This document shows positions 9,891-22,114 of a stretch of DNA of 64,000 nt, in pieces. Source of the DNA: Centroberyx gerrardi (Eukaryota; Chordata; Actinopteri; Beryciformes; Berycidae); the NCBI RefSeq assembly GCF_048128805.1, contig NC_136015.1, positions 25,815,903 through 25,879,902 on the forward strand, given 5' to 3'. The translations under genes and the position numbers were made by a program. Numbering within the stretch: position 1 is the first letter of the stretch; each line of letters starts with the position of its first letter. The notes below the pieces were generated by a model, which was not told where the DNA came from, did no database searches, and was given only the letters and a program-made list of their open reading frames with translations.

Positions 9891-12393
9891 TATAATAATA
9901 ATAATAATAACCTTATTTATATAGCACTTACTAAAAACAGAGTTACAAAGTGCTTTACAAAGACTAGAGTAACAATCAGAAAAACAACAGAAAGTAAGAA
10001 TTGAATTAAAACAACATGAGATATGCAAATGCAAAAACAAAAGAACACAAAAGCAATGAATCAGCTTTTAAAAGCAAGTCTCAAAAAGTGAGTTTTAAGA
10101 AGGGATTTGAAGGAGGCCGCTTTGCCCTCCTGATATCCTCAGGCAGGCAGTTCCAATGGGAAGGGGCCCTAATAGCAAAAGCACGACCACCTAGTGTCTT
10201 CAGCCTCGACCTAGGAACTGCCAGAAGGGCCTTGCCGGAGGATCTCAGGCTGCCCTCTGGTTCATACGGGGTTAAAAGGTCTGTGATGTCAGAGGGAGCT
10301 AGACCGAGCCGTGCTTTGAAAGTAATCAATAAAATCTTAAAATCAATTCTAAAACTAATGAGTAGCTGGGGAAGAGCTTTCGATCAGATCATTCCACAAT
10401 TACTGCTTTATTAAAACTTACAAATGATATTTTCTCTGCATCTAACGATAGTAAATTAACAGGTGCAATTTTCGTTGATTTGACCAAGGCTTTTGATCTG
10501 GTCAATCACTACCTTCTTTTAGATAAACTTTACTCTGTTGGTCTGTCACGTAATGCTTTACTTTGGTTCAATTCCTATCTTCATAACAGAAAACAATGTG
10601 TTGTCATACAAGGAAGCAAATCTGATACATTAGTACAACAACGAGGCGTGCCTCAAGGCTCAACTCTTGGTCCACTTCTTTTTTCCATTTTTATTAATGA
10701 CCTCCCCTCGATTTGTTCTGAATGTTGTTCAGCTTTATGCGGACGATACGGTAATATACACATCTAAAACTAATTTAATACAGATTGACTCAGCTTTGCA
10801 GTCTGATTTTAATATCCTACAACACTGGCTTGCAGTTAATAAATTACTACTCAATAAATCTAAATCTCACACTATGATTTTTGGTACTCGTCAAAACATT
10901 AAATCCAAATCTAAAGCTTATTCATGTGTTATTGCCTGTCTTGATGGTACGCCACTGCAAAGAATTGAACACACTAAATACCTGGGCCTATTGCTAGACT
11001 CAGAGCTCTCATTTAAATGTCATATTAATTATATTGTGAAGAAAATGAACTTCGGTATTGGTGTTCTTTACCATGCCAGAAACTGCTTTTCATTTACTAT
11101 TAGAAAGAACTCATCTTACCAATCTTAGATTATGCTGATGTTGTATATCAGGCTGCATCCCAAACTAATCTTCTTCCTCTCAATATAGTTTATAATAGAC
11201 TATGCAGATTTGTTCTTGGCTGTCCTTTCATAACTCATCATTGTACAATGTATGAAACTCTTAATTTGCCCTCTCCCATCATAAGAAGACAGCGACATTG
11301 GCTGCAGTTTATTTTTAAATGTATACATTTCAATTACCCTCACTATTTAAAACAGTTTATGGCACCCTTCTCCTCTGATTATCAATTGAGACACTCTATA
11401 TAGCTCTTTTTTTCTGTTCCTGCAGTCTCTAAGTCAATAGCTAAGAAAGCCTTTATGTTTAAAGCTCCCTCTGATTGGAATAATCTACCTGTAAATATTC
11501 TGTCCATATCATCTTTCCACCTGTTCAAAAATACCCTGTCTTCTTATTATGGGATCAGTTGTACTTGTCCATAATAACATCTCTATAATTATGTTGTATA
11601 ACTTTATTACTTAATGCTATCACTGACATTAATACTTTAATACTTTTCTATAATCTATGAATGAATGATCCATTTTTCATGCTCTGCTTGAAGTATGATC
11701 TCCTGATTTTGTATGTCTTATTATTTGATATTTATTGGTTGTTTTTTTTTTTTTGGGGGGGGGGGGTTGTTGTTAAATGTTTTGTCTGTTTATATTGTGT
11801 TTTTGTCATTTAGGACCCCCTTGAAAACGAGATGGTACATCTCAAGGGGTTATTCCTAATGAAGTATTTCCATAAATAAGAGAGGCTAAGATTGGGGTGA
11901 TGTGTTCTGTTCTTCTTGTACAAGTTAAAAGCCTGGCTGCTGCATTTTGGACTAATTGTAAATGTAAAAGGTTTTTCTTATTGAGGGTGGAGTATAAAGA
12001 AATGCAGTAATCTTGGCGGGAAAAAATAAAAACGTGGATAACTGGGAGCTTCATTTAGAGCACAGTCGTCTTTTGGTTTAAGCCAGGTCCGCATCAGGAG
12101 GTCTACATTTTGTGAAGTGATTAAATCACTGCAGATAAAAGATTTGCTGTTCAAGGATCTCACATTCTGTAACATTAACTTGATAGCACCATTTTTGGAA
12201 GCAACTGCAGTTGTGTTTTGGAGGGGGATACTGATCAGATTAGCTGGATTTACAGACCTGAAACCTGGCCTCAACATAGTGCCGGTATGTCTAGCCCTAC
12301 TAATGAACACTAGGATATGAATGGGATGGGATAGGGGTTCAAGGTCAACATCATTAGGGGGTGGATAACTACTGTCTCCTATCCTGCCATTTT
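9891..12393 (-). mobile_element. Internally deleted L2 LINE, copy 1, interrupted by another LINE
   Basis: On the - strand the 5' part encodes the start of an L2 endonuclease (about 12310-11978, LMLQNVRSLNSKSF) and joins directly to the C-terminal end of the reverse transcriptase (NAAARLLTCTRRTEHITPIL ... APSHWNCLPEDIRRAKR). The middle of ORF2 is absent. The 3' tail is ATAATAAT. The same deleted form recurs after V8 and V15, so the deletion predates the duplication. Interrupted at about 10363-11880. Confidence 0.8.
10363..11880 (+). mobile_element. LINE (I/Nimb-like) inserted in the L2 copy
   Basis: 5'-truncated reverse transcriptase. It contains FVDLTKAFDLVNH, RGVPQGSTLGPLLFSIFIND, a frame change near the active-site region (LYADDTVIYT is in another frame), and a C-terminal domain ending APSDWNNLP. 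The 3' end has gacccccttgaaaacgagat. It is absent from the two sister L2 copies, so it is younger than the unit duplication. Confidence 0.75.
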
Positions 12394-12399
12394 GATGTG

Positions 12400-12565
12400 G
12401 TTCATAGTGTCTCTACCAGTTTTCCTTCTGAAGTTAAAACAGCCCACCTCCCACCTCAACAACCTGAAAGTTCCCCCAAATGAAGAGGACAGTTCCAGTG
12501 AAGAAGCCCAATCAGACCCATTAAAAGCACAACAACATCTAGCAAAGTAAGCTGTCCTGACAAAG
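12400..12565. repeat. Shortened V 3' flank block
   Basis: Same block as at 610-760 in the V1 unit, ending at ctgtcctga, where it joins an L2 fragment. Confidence 0.6.
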
Positions 12566-13091
12566 GCAGGAGATCCTATCCATGTTGTCATCATTGTCTC
12601 TAAAGCACAGTGAGCATGTCAGAAACCTGGGTGTTATTATGGACGCCAATCTTAACTTCCAGCATCACATCACCAATATTACCAAGACAGCCTTTTACCA
12701 TTTAAAAAACATTTCCAAACTTAGGAGCTTCCTGTCCCAGTCTGACTCTGAAAAACTGGTCCATGCATTTATTTCCAGCAGATTAGATTACTGTAATGCC
12801 CTTTTTGCAGGACTTCCCAAAAAGACAGTAGGTAGGCTCCAGCTCATCCAGACTGCTGCAGCCAGAGTGCTAACTGGGACTAGGAAAATAGAACACATTA
12901 CTCCTGTACTGAGAACACTTCACTGGCTCCCGGTACAGTATACAATTGATTTCAAAGTATTACTGCTTGTTTACAAGGCCCTAAATGGTTTCGCTCCTAA
13001 ATACATTTCCGACCTGCTCACTGGCATGCGCACGCAGCGACCGGCAGTGAGAGTTTGGCGTCCTCGTGTTGGTGTTTTATACTTGTTTTGA
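12566..13091 (+). repeat. L2-type reverse-transcriptase C-terminal fragment, copy 1
   Basis: Open frame 12582-13091 with VRNLGVIMDANLNFQHHI, SRLDYCNALFAGLPKK, AAARVLTGTRKIEHITPVL and LHWLPVQYTIDFKVLLLVYK, all typical of L2 ORF2 C-termini. Repeated at 37.4 and 60.1 kb as part of the duplicated unit. Confidence 0.75.
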
Positions 13092-13267
13092 AGGTTTTAT
13101 GTGTCCTTCCCAACCACTCAGCTGTTCCATCTCCATCCTGTCAAACCAAGACTGGGAACACTGGGAAGACTGGTTCAGTACAAACACAAACACACACTAG
13201 ACTTGTTGTGATTCATTCAGCCTCAGAAAACTGAACATTCTGTTAGTAATAATTTTTCCTTTTAATT

Positions 13268-13630
13268 TTTAAGGAAGTCTTCTAGCTTTTACTTGGAAAG
13301 GGGGACACACCAAGGGTGTCCGTTGTCATCCTTTTTATTTGCCTCAGTGTTTGAGCCCTTTGCACAGACAGAAGGATGACATGTAAATATTTCAGGGGTC
13401 AAAACTTAAGTTCGCACTCATGTTATATCCCTCTATGCTGACGATATCCTGCTTTTTATTTCTACTCCTGAAAATGCTCTTACTACTTTTGTGGATTTAT
13501 TACAAAGATTCAGCATATTTTCTGGATACACTATAAACTTGACACAGGCAGAGGCTTTACCAATAGGACACTTTAGTAATGAGGGATCATTGGGTTAAAA
13601 CATTGGATTATCTATCTACGTGTAACCATA
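13268..13630 (+). repeat. L1-type RT fossil in C2 3' flank
   Basis: Same fossil as at 6150-6560: SLYADDILLF-like sequence near 13430-13460 followed by TTFVDLLQRFSIFSGY-like sequence. Confidence 0.7.
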
Positions 13631-13956
13631 GAGAGAAATTTCCAAACAATACATTAGAGCAATTTTACTCCATTCATGCAAAGAGTGATAAGAAATGGAA
13701 ATGAAAATTGCCTCCTTTCATCCTAACATCCACACCTAGCTCCTGCCTATCTTTAGGATATCACAGGTAAACATAATCACTTTCATGTTTCTGTCACAGA
13801 GTTAATGCATAATATAATAATAATATCCATGGAAACACAGCTGAGTTGGTAAACAGATCTTTATTGTCTTAACATATCAAGAATCATATCTGCGAGCAGG
13901 AAAACATTACTTTTTTACTTTTTAAAGATGTAATAAGTCTGGTGAGAGAGAGAGAA

Positions 13957-14025
<69 letters not shown>

Positions 14026-14093
14026 ACAGTGCTGAGTGCAGACTGAGAGCAGTAGCAGAGTAAAACCAGTAGCAGAAGTCCCAGTGAGTCAGG

Positions 14094-14428
14094 TCAGGAC
14101 TGGGAACACTGGTCTCTCCTCAGTGTCTCTGAGAGCGGAGACTGGGAGCCCTGGGTGGCCTCACAGGTCACAGAGCCCACCTTCCTCCACCGGTCTGCAG
14201 GGAGCCTCAGGGTGCTGCTCCAGCTGTAGCGGCCGTCCTTCTCCAGCACCCCGGGGCTCCTGCTCTCCTCCCAGCTGCTGCTGCTGCTGCTGCTGCTGCC
14301 GTCCACCTTCCAGGCCAGCCTCCAGTCTGAGGGGAAGCCCTTGTTGGCCAGGCACATGAGCGTGGCCTTCCCCTGCTGCAGCTCCACGCTGGAGGGGGGC
14401 AGCACCGTCAGGGTGGGACGGACATCAC
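14094..14428 (-). CDS. Ig kappa-like constant exon C2
   Basis: About 111 aa and identical in plan to C1: [14 protein letters not shown] start, cysteines in LMCLANKGF and VTCEATQG, terminal CSQS. The Ser run after KVDG is eight residues, the longest in the window, from an expanded CTG/CAG repeat. LPADRW as in C1. The 3' UTR CT tract lies at about 13943-14023, with AATAAA at 13865-13860. J-C intron about 850 bases. Confidence 0.95.
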
Positions 14429-15275
14429 CTAGGAGACACCGATCAGCTTAGAGGACAGGAAGGCTGCGGCTGTCAATCAATCACCGGGCGGTTTGACACC
14501 TTTACTGTGTGAGAGTCCATTTTCCCCTTTAAGGACTTTCTGTCAGATGCTTTTTATGCTCCACCAGTCACTCACTCACACATTGTTTCACTTCCCTTTA
14601 AGAAGCCTCTCATGCATATCAGCACAGAAAGAGTCCTCATATGACCACGAATATATCAAACTACATAATAAAAGGAGTACAGATTTGGATACATTTTAAA
14701 ATTTCTTTTCTAAATCAGCAAACATTTCTAACTGTATTTTAAATTAAACTAGAAACTGGAAAAATTGCAAACAAATTGGATTACAAATACATTTTTAAAT
14801 AGGATTTTTTTCTTGAGGTTTGTTGAAACATAACTCTGTGTTTCTGTAAAGTATAAACCAAAAAAAAACATGACCATAAAATTAGAAAATGTCGAAATAG
14901 CTTTTGAAACCGTACGCCTACTTGAAGCGACAAAATAAGACATTTGTCTACATTTTCAAATAATCACAAGTTGTTAACAATCATTTAAGTGAAAATTGAA
15001 GATTAAAAAGCAATTTTGGAAATGTTTTTCATTCATCTTTTCTAAAGGTCAAGTTGTTGACTTTTCACAGTATGTCTACAATGTGTAAAAACAAAAGTGT
15101 AGTCAAGCAGCTGTAAGTTAGACTCCATGGTTAAGGACAGAAACAGAGAAAAGAAAGCTAACTGTAAGTGATGTAAGTCAACACACTGGATATTTATATC
15201 TACTTCTAAAATTCAGACACAGGAATAAAAGCCTTAATAAATAATATGATGTTTAAAATTTGTGCAGAAACTTAC

Positions 15276-15313
15276 TTCCAACATCCAGTCTGGTTCCTCC
15301 ACCAAAAGTGTAC
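15276..15313 (-). CDS. J segment J2a
   Basis: Reads [12 protein letters not shown]. Donor gtaagt. RSS heptamer 15314-15320, 23-bp spacer, nonamer 15344-15352. Confidence 0.94.
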
Positions 15314-15661
15314 CACAGTGATACAAACTCATTGAGCCGCCGTACAAAAACCTCTCACTCTAGAGAGACACGGCTCTCTCACTTTGTCAGACAAAACTAA
15401 AACTACAAGCCCTCATGAAGCAACTTTATATTAATCGTTAGGAATACATACTTTCTCCTCTTGCCCAAGATTTATAATTATTAGATTGGCCATTTGGATT
15501 CATTTAATTAAATTGTTTGTTCATTGGTGAAAGGAATTTCTCATTTAAAAAATACACATCAACATAGAAAATGAAATACATAGTTTCCTAAATTACACTG
15601 AATATGTAACACATTAAAATGTAGCTCATGGATTACGAAAAACATGAGATAGGTTACTTAC

Positions 15662-15699
15662 TTCCAACATCCAGTCTGGTTCCTCCACCAAAAGTGTTC
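15662..15699 (-). CDS. J segment J2b
   Basis: Reads [12 protein letters not shown], the same as J1b. RSS heptamer 15700-15706, 23-bp spacer, nonamer 15730-15738. The spacer to V3 (15739-16100) is AT-rich without exons. Confidence 0.94.
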
Positions 15700-16100
15700 C
15701 ACAGTGATACAAACTCATTGAGCCGCCGTACAAAAACCTCTCACTCTAGAGAGACACGGCTCTCTCACTTTGACAACAACAAACTCACCAAAATTAGTCT
15801 CAGTTTGTAAAATCTTGCTAGTTGACATAATAACTAGAAAAAATATCAAACTATGCCACAAATTTCCAACATTTGTCACTTTTGGTTTATATATTTTTAC
15901 ATTTATTATTTCATTTGTAAACTTAAAAAAAGACAGAAACATTTGTTAAAAAGGACCTTTTTTAATATATCCAGCCAAGACTAGCTTAGATCAATTATTT
16001 GTCAAGAGTTTGTTAAATTGATTGATCCATTTAGAAACAGCATCATCAGAGTAATCCAAGTCCCTGTTGGAGTCAGTCAGAGCATTTCCATAGAGAGCCA

Positions 16101-16148
16101 CTTTGCATCAGCAGCACCATGCTCCAGTGCTCTGGGAGAGTTTATAGT
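16101..16148 (+). promoter_or_regulatory. V3 promoter
   Basis: Octamer-like CTTTGCAT 16101-16108 and TATA-like GTTTATAGT 16140-16148. The sequence is the family 1 promoter although the V exon is family 2. Confidence 0.75.
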
Positions 16149-16225
16149 CCTGAGAGTTGAACACTGGATGACTGACAGCTGTCCTTCATGACAACAGAAG
16201 CCACAGAAATCCTCCTCATCAAAAC

Positions 16226-16712
16226 ATGACTTTGATCTCCATCCTCATCTGGACTCTCCTCTGCTCCACTCAGGGTGAGAAAAAAAATCTATTTTTTCTC
16301 TGTTGTGAAAATCATTTGGAGTGTAGCTGAGTTTCACCTCTCCATCTCATGTCCAATGTTTCTTCTCTCTCCTCAGGGTCTTTTGGTCAAAACATTGTCT
16401 TGACTCAGCCAGCAGCAAAATCAGTTCAGCTTGGTCAAGCTGTCTCTATGGACTGTAAGGCCAGTCCAAAAGTTACACACTACTCTGGCTCACAATATTA
16501 CCTTGCTTGGTACCATCAGAAAACTGGAGAAGCTCCTAAACCTCTGATCTACAGAACATCAGACAGATTTTCTGGAATCTCCTCCAGATTCACTGGAAGT
16601 GGAGGAGGGAATGGAGTTGACTTCACTCTGACCATCAGTGGAGTCCAGGCTGAAGATGCAGCAGTTTACTACTGTCAGAGTTTCCACTTTATCAACAGTC
16701 AGTATCTGTTCA
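16226..16712 (+). CDS. Ig kappa-like V segment V3 (family 2)
   Basis: Leader exon 16226-16274 gives [16 protein letters not shown], with a donor (ggtgag) different from family 1. V exon 16377-16712 begins GSFGQNIVLTQP. CDR1 KASPKVTHYSGSQYYLA, CDR2 RTSDRFS, CDR3 [15 protein letters not shown]3 carries an extended GSGGGNGVDF loop, two residues longer than family 1. RSS: heptamer 16713-16719, 12-bp spacer, nonamer 16732-16740. It looks functional and is the only family 2 V here with a leader. Promoter and RSS flank match family 1, so only the leader end, intron and V exon differ. Confidence 0.93.
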
Positions 16713-16807
16713 CACAGTGATAAAGCGTCGTACAAAAACCTCCCTCAGTCAGACTGAACTGACTGCTGCAGCTGGAAGCTACTGCAGGAACTGATACAGT
16801 TCACTGA

Positions 16808-16810
<3 letters not shown>

Positions 16811-16885
<75 letters not shown>

Positions 16886-16887
16886 AA
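16811..16887. repeat. CA microsatellite downstream of V3
   Basis: A near-pure CA run about 70 bases after the nonamer. Similar tracts follow most family 1 and 2 V segments, with lengths from about 13 to 70 bases. Confidence 0.9.
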
Positions 16888-17620
16888 TTTGGTTGGTGAG
16901 AATTTATGATGTTGTTCATAGTGTTTCTACCAGTTTTCCTTCTGAAGTTAAAACAGCCCACCTCCCACCTCAACAACCTGAAAGTTCCCCCAAATGAAGA
17001 GGACAGTTCCAGTGAAGAAGCCCAATCAGACCCATTAAAAGCACAACAACATCTAGCAAAGTAAGCTGTCCTGATGCCGACCCCCAAACCACTGCTGAAT
17101 GATCCAAACAGCTTATCCACGCTGGTCCTGGAATATCTGGACTGTCAGGATCCAAACAGATCAGGAGGATCATTCAGTCAACTGGATCAGGAAGCCTTAT
17201 TTAGATAGAGGAAAGTCAAGAGAGTCTTTTTCTTGAAGGAAGGGAATAGTTGGGTGAACACATGTATCTGTTGTACAGACACTGAGTCAGGCCAGAAGAG
17301 GGGAATGTGGTGTCAGACTGTAGAAGGAAACCTTGGCATCAGAAAATAAAGACAAGCCACTGGAAATACAGACAAGCACCAAGAACAAGGAAACTCCTGA
17401 GGAAATGAGGGAAACTAAATATACTGAAAACAGGTTGGAGAATTCTACTGACATGGACTGATAATAAATAATATTAAACTTCATTGAATATCACTTTTTA
17501 AGACAGAGTTATATAGACAAACAACGACTCAAAACCATTTAGATGAACAATAAAAATTCCAGAATTTAATTAAAAACATAATTAAAGGCTAAAACAAGAG
17601 GAATAGATGGAAACAAATGA
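16888..17620. repeat. V 3' flank block (V3 unit)
   Basis: Shared flank containing the coding-like stretches described in findings, then an AT-rich stretch to about 17620. No Ig exon. Confidence 0.6.
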
Positions 17621-17622
17621 CA

Positions 17623-18480
17623 TTAAAAGCCTGTAGTTAGTTTTTCTATCCTGATGGGAGTGTGGGAGTGGTCTCTTCTAGGACAATAACGCCCTGACTC
17701 TTTATTAAAACCTTTTATTAAGTTGATACATAACCCATTCAAACCCCATAGAATACATAACCTGGGTCCAAAAATAAGCATTTGAGCTGTGATTTGGATC
17801 ATACAGAAAGGTTTCAATGTTTGAAATATGCTTGACTTTTCAGCAGATGTCATGCCAATTAAATCATTGCCATAATATTTCAATGTAAAAAGGCAGCAGA
17901 TATCCTTATACCTGTTGAGCCTCACTGTGGTCTGGTACACTGGATTTTGCAGTGGATCTAAAATCATCTCCTACATAGACAAATCCCAGCTTGTTCTCCA
18001 CCAGCAAGGAGTGTCAAAACCTCTAAATTGGTGCATTTGAGCATCTCTTCAATGATGAAACATCTCCCGGACATCTTTGTGGGACACAGCAGCTGGTCCT
18101 GGTGCAGGTCTGGGAAGCTCCTCAGGATGATATGGGTTCTCGCTCTGCCTTCAGAGGGATGAAGCTCACTCTGATAAAACCCCTGTAGACTTGATCTATC
18201 AGACTGATTCTGACTTTCCTCTTCAGAAGTCTCATCAGAAGAGTCTTCTGTCTGTTTATCTAGGAGAGTTTGACTCTCAGGTGGATCCACAACCAGCTTG
18301 TCCCTGTCTCTCATAGTCCAAGTCAGCAGCATCAGAAATGTCAGAATCTGAATCAGGACCAGCAATAGCCTCCTCATCCAGCATCTGTTGATCTGGTATC
18401 TGGTCCTCAGTCAGCATCTGTGACACTTTCTGCTGTATATCTGAACTATTGTGACCAGAAGGATGAAGCAAAACAAAAGA
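17623..18480 (-). pseudogene. Unidentified coding-like block, copy 1
   Basis: The - strand carries long open frames: 18588-18277 (acidic, containing MLDEEAIAGPDSDSDISD), then 18377-17964 (DKQTEDSSDETSEEESQNQ, then RTHIILRSFPDLHQDQLLC and KCTNLEVLTLLAGGE), and 17967-17623 (YQTTVRLNRYKDICCLF). Frame changes and the lack of a clear start suggest a decayed gene or transposon fragment. I do not recognise the family. A second copy lies at about 29.4-30.3 kb. Confidence 0.4.
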
Positions 18481-19165
18481 AAATTTATTTAATTTGAAAT
18501 GCACATAAATCAACTGATGCATTAGTTGATATGTGACTGTAACTGAGCAATATTCAATCTCTAGATAAATAACAAGGTTTAAGTGCACCTGTCAACATTA
18601 GTAAATCTCTAAACTAGCTAATTATTATATTCTGTTATACTAGTTATGTCAACAGTACATCCACAACAGCTATCTTGGTAGTAGTTTTGGACAGATTTGT
18701 TTCTCACTATAGTAAGGGATATGTAAATATTATGTAACATAATCTATTACAAGACATCAGAAAAGTAGAATATAACTTACATATATTAGATGCATGAGTA
18801 TTGTTGCAGAGTTGTGAAATTATGTTACATGTAAAAAAATATGTTCCTGACTATAAACAATTGCAAAAGATCAAAGGTCTATAACAAATTCCATAGAGAA
18901 TATATGCAGGTCATTTGGGATAAAAATGCAAAAAGTATCATTGCTCAAAAAGTAATAAAGATGAAAAGAAAAAAAACATTCAGAACATGAAGAACGAGAC
19001 ATTTAATGATAAAATACATTGATTTAAAAGATACAGCAAAGAAACATCCAGCTAAGTCACCTTGACCCCTGCAATGCATCAAATTCAATAGATAGATAAA
19101 TCATTTATGACCCATGTTATGGAAACTTGGGCTAGTAATGCAAAAACTCTCATGAACATGAGGAT
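18481..19165. other. AT-rich intergenic stretch
   Basis: Duplicated at about 30.26-30.96 kb between V6 and V7. No exon, RSS or RNA gene seen. Confidence 0.5.
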
Positions 19166-19238
19166 CATTTAAATAGTCAATGCTCCCAGCACTGAGGGGG
19201 AAACACCATGATATGCTCAGGACAGCTACAGTTCACTG

Positions 19239-19267
<29 letters not shown>

Positions 19268-19273
<6 letters not shown>

Positions 19274-19312
19274 ATATCAGTCCTGCCTCTCTGCTCTCCA
19301 CCCGTTAAGAGG
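19268..19312 (+). promoter_or_regulatory. V4 promoter (family 3 type)
   Basis: Octamer-like GTTTGCAT at 19268-19275 directly follows a TG run (about 19243-19269). The ATG lies 103 bases downstream at 19371. A weak GTTAAGAG (about 19304-19311) sits where a TATA box would be. Confidence 0.65.
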
Positions 19313-19370
19313 CCAGTGTTGATCAGTGGCTGTCCAGGCCTTTCAGAGCCACTGACACGCCGGCAGCACA

Positions 19371-19938
19371 ATGATGATGTCACGGATTCTATTACTGGGC
19401 ACCCTGGGGCTCCTTGTTCAGGGTGAGACTCTCTTCTGAAAACTTTGCTTCAGGATGCAACCAGGTTTACCAGAATGATGTTCTGCTATGATGGAGAAAC
19501 ACTGAAACAACCAGCATTTACCTTCTTCCATCTATTCTCCATGTTAAAGAAATGATACTCTTCTGTTTTGATATTGATCATCTTTCTCCAAGCTGTATTT
19601 GTCTCAATAACCCTTCTCCTCTTTTTCATATTTTCCAGATTCAACAGGAGAAATCATTCTGACTCAGTCTCCTGAATCTCAGTCTGTTGAACCAGGACAG
19701 ACTGTCTCTATCAGATGTAAAACCAGTACAAGTGTTAGTAGCTGCCTCAACTGGTACCTTCAGAAACCTGGAGAATCTCCTAAACTTCTGATTTATTATG
19801 CTGCAAACCGTCAGTCTGGGGTTTCAGATCGTTTTAGTGGGAGTGGATCTGGGTCTGACTACACTCTGACCATCAGTGGAGTCCAGACTGAAGATACAGG
19901 AGTTTACTACTGTCAGCAGTGTAACAGCTGGCCGTTCA
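19371..19938 (+). CDS. Ig kappa-like V segment V4 (family 3)
   Basis: Leader exon 19371-19422 encodes [17 protein letters not shown] (first of three ATGs chosen, donor gtgaga). V exon 19639-19938 begins [17 protein letters not shown]1 [14 protein letters not shown]2 YAANRQS, CDR3 [13 protein letters not shown] and both framework cysteines are present. Two extra cysteines, one in CDR1 and one in CDR3, could form an additional disulfide. RSS: heptamer 19939-19945, 12-bp spacer, nonamer 19958-19966. The frame is intact, although there is no ATG inside the V exon. Confidence 0.93.
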
Positions 19939-19966
19939 CACAGTGATACAACGTCGTACAAAAACC

Positions 19967-20640
19967 TCCCTCAGCTGGAGAGGAACTGATCTGACTCAAC
20001 AGCTGCAGAGAAACTAAAACATTAGAGGTTTGACTAAAATGACTGGTCAAAATAGCATGTAAATGTAACATTTTCAGAATGAAAATATTTTATTCAATTC
20101 AATGAAATTCATACTTTTTACCTTTTTTTTTAATAATTCTGTTGTTGAAACAGGATGTGTCTGTTACAGTGAGTCTAACAAAGTCAGAGCCAGACATTCT
20201 AAGGATTTAATTTCAACTGTCATGAATTAATGATATTTTGCTTGAGATTATATGAGGCATTAAAACTCAAGTAGTGATTTTAAAAATATATATTAATAAC
20301 AACTTTCGCTTTTTTAACAATTTTTTTTAGCTCAAACGTACTGAATATATTTCAAATATATTCAACAAATGACTCAAATCAAAGAATTTGAATTCTGAAC
20401 AAAAGATCATTTAATTCATAATGTTATTAAATTAATATGAATTTCAATATATGATAGTTTAGTCAAACAGACTGAATATGTCTTTATGTGTTTAGTTCAA
20501 TCATGCTGTGTGTTTCAGTCACAATTCTCTCAGTGTCACAGTTGAAGAGTTTCAATGTAAACTATTCCCAGTGAGAGTGAATGTAATTCATTTAATGTTA
20601 TTCATGAAGTAGAGATGTATGTTCTTGTCTGTGTTTCCAT
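19967..20640. other. AT-rich flank after V4
   Basis: No exon or RNA gene seen. Similar low-complexity flank follows V10 and V14. Confidence 0.5.
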
Positions 20641-20899
20641 ATGTGTCAATCCAGCTCTGTTCATGTTTGACCTCCCCATGCTGACCTCCAACCTGTTGAA
20701 AGTCAACTTCCCCATTCAGCTGTTCCTTCTCCACCCTCTCAAACCAAGACTGGGAAGACTGGGAAGACTGGTTCAGTCCAAACACAAACACACACTAGAC
20801 TTGTTGTGCTCCTTTCAGTCTCAGGTCAGAAAACAGAACAACACTCAGTGATGATGCTTTTAATGAGGGATAATTTTGTAAAATGGACACAACTACTAT

Positions 20900-21300
20900 A
20901 TTATGTCCCCCAGGCCTCAGTATTTACAAATGGGTTACTGTCTTATATCTTATACTTGGAAAGTGGGACACATAAAGGGGGTCCTTCGTCGCCACTTTAA
21001 TTGCCTCAATGCTCAAGCCGTTTGCAGAGGTCAAATGTAAATATTTCAAGGATTAAAACTAGAGATCACACTCATGTTATATCTCTTTATGCTGATGATA
21101 TCCTGATATTTACTTATAATCCTCAAATTTCTAGTACTACTTTTATTGATTTATTACAAAGATTCAACATATTTTCTGGATACAATATAAACTTGACAAA
21201 ATCAGAAGCCTTAGCAACAGACAGGACAATTTGGTAATGAGAGATCACTGGGTGGTTTTCCATTTAAATGGTTACAACATTGGATTTGCTATCTAGCTGT
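20900..21300 (+). repeat. L1-type RT fossil in C3 3' flank
   Basis: HVISLYADDILIF followed by TTFIDLLQRFNIFSGYNINL in one frame (21001-21237). This is the best-preserved frame of the eight copies. Confidence 0.75.
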
Positions 21301-21615
21301 GCAAACAATTAATAAGATTAATTTTGCTGAAGTCATGCAAACAGTGATGAGAGATCTTTACAATAATTTATTTCTCAAATCATCACCACTATTTATAAAA
21401 TCCTAGTCACTTTACCCTGAGACGAGCTCAGTCTCTGAGGATTTAATGGAACCATTAAGACAGCATCACCAGACATCTGTTATTATTATAATAATATCCA
21501 TGGAAACACAACTGATTTGGTGAAAAGATCTTTATTGTCTTAACATATCAAAAATATCAACAGTACTGCGAGCAAGAAAACAACTGTGAGCAAAAAAGAG
21601 ACAGAGACAGAGAGA

Positions 21616-21653
<38 letters not shown>

Positions 21654-21721
21654 CTAGAGTGTTGAGTGCAGATAGAGCAGTAGCAGAGTAAAACCAGTAG
21701 CAGAAGTCCCAGTGAGTCAGG

Positions 21722-22068
21722 TCAGGACTGGGAACACCGGTCTCTCCTCAGTGTCTCCGAGAGCGGAGACTGGGAGCCCTGGGTGGCCTCACAGGTCACA
21801 GAGCCCACCTTCCTCCACCGGTCCGCAGGGAGCCTCAGGGTGCTGCTCCAGCTGTAGCGGCCGTCCTTCTCAAGCACCCCGGGGCTCCTGCTCTCCTCCC
21901 AGCTGCTGCTGCTGCTGCTGCTGCCGTCCACCTTCCAGGCCAGCCTCCAGTCTGAGGGGAAGCCCTTGTTGGCCAGGCACATGAGCGTGGCCTTCCCCTG
22001 CTGCAGCTCCACGCTGGAGGGGGGCAGCAGGGGACGTCCACACCGTCAGGGTGGGGACGACTCGACCC

Positions 22069-22069
<1 letters not shown>
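21722..22069 (-). pseudogene. Ig kappa-like constant exon C3, frameshifted
   Basis: The body of the exon matches the other C exons from [12 protein letters not shown] to RRDRCSQS (seven Ser after KVDG). The 5' part differs: after the acceptor (ctctcag at 22076-22070) it reads [10 protein letters not shown] 13-base insertion after ACGGTG (about 22030-22043) then shifts the frame, so splicing from J3 runs out of the C frame. The upstream intron is unlike the others, with a GA/CT tract (22073-22111) acting as pyrimidine tract. AATAAA at 21536-21531. Probably non-functional unless another acceptor is used. Confidence 0.8.

Positions 22070-22111
<42 letters not shown>

Positions 22112-22114
<3 letters not shown>

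Noticed and set aside
12582-13091. 169-aa open frame as a possible host gene
   Set aside because: Sequence is the C-terminal part of an L2-type reverse transcriptase and is found in three duplicated copies.
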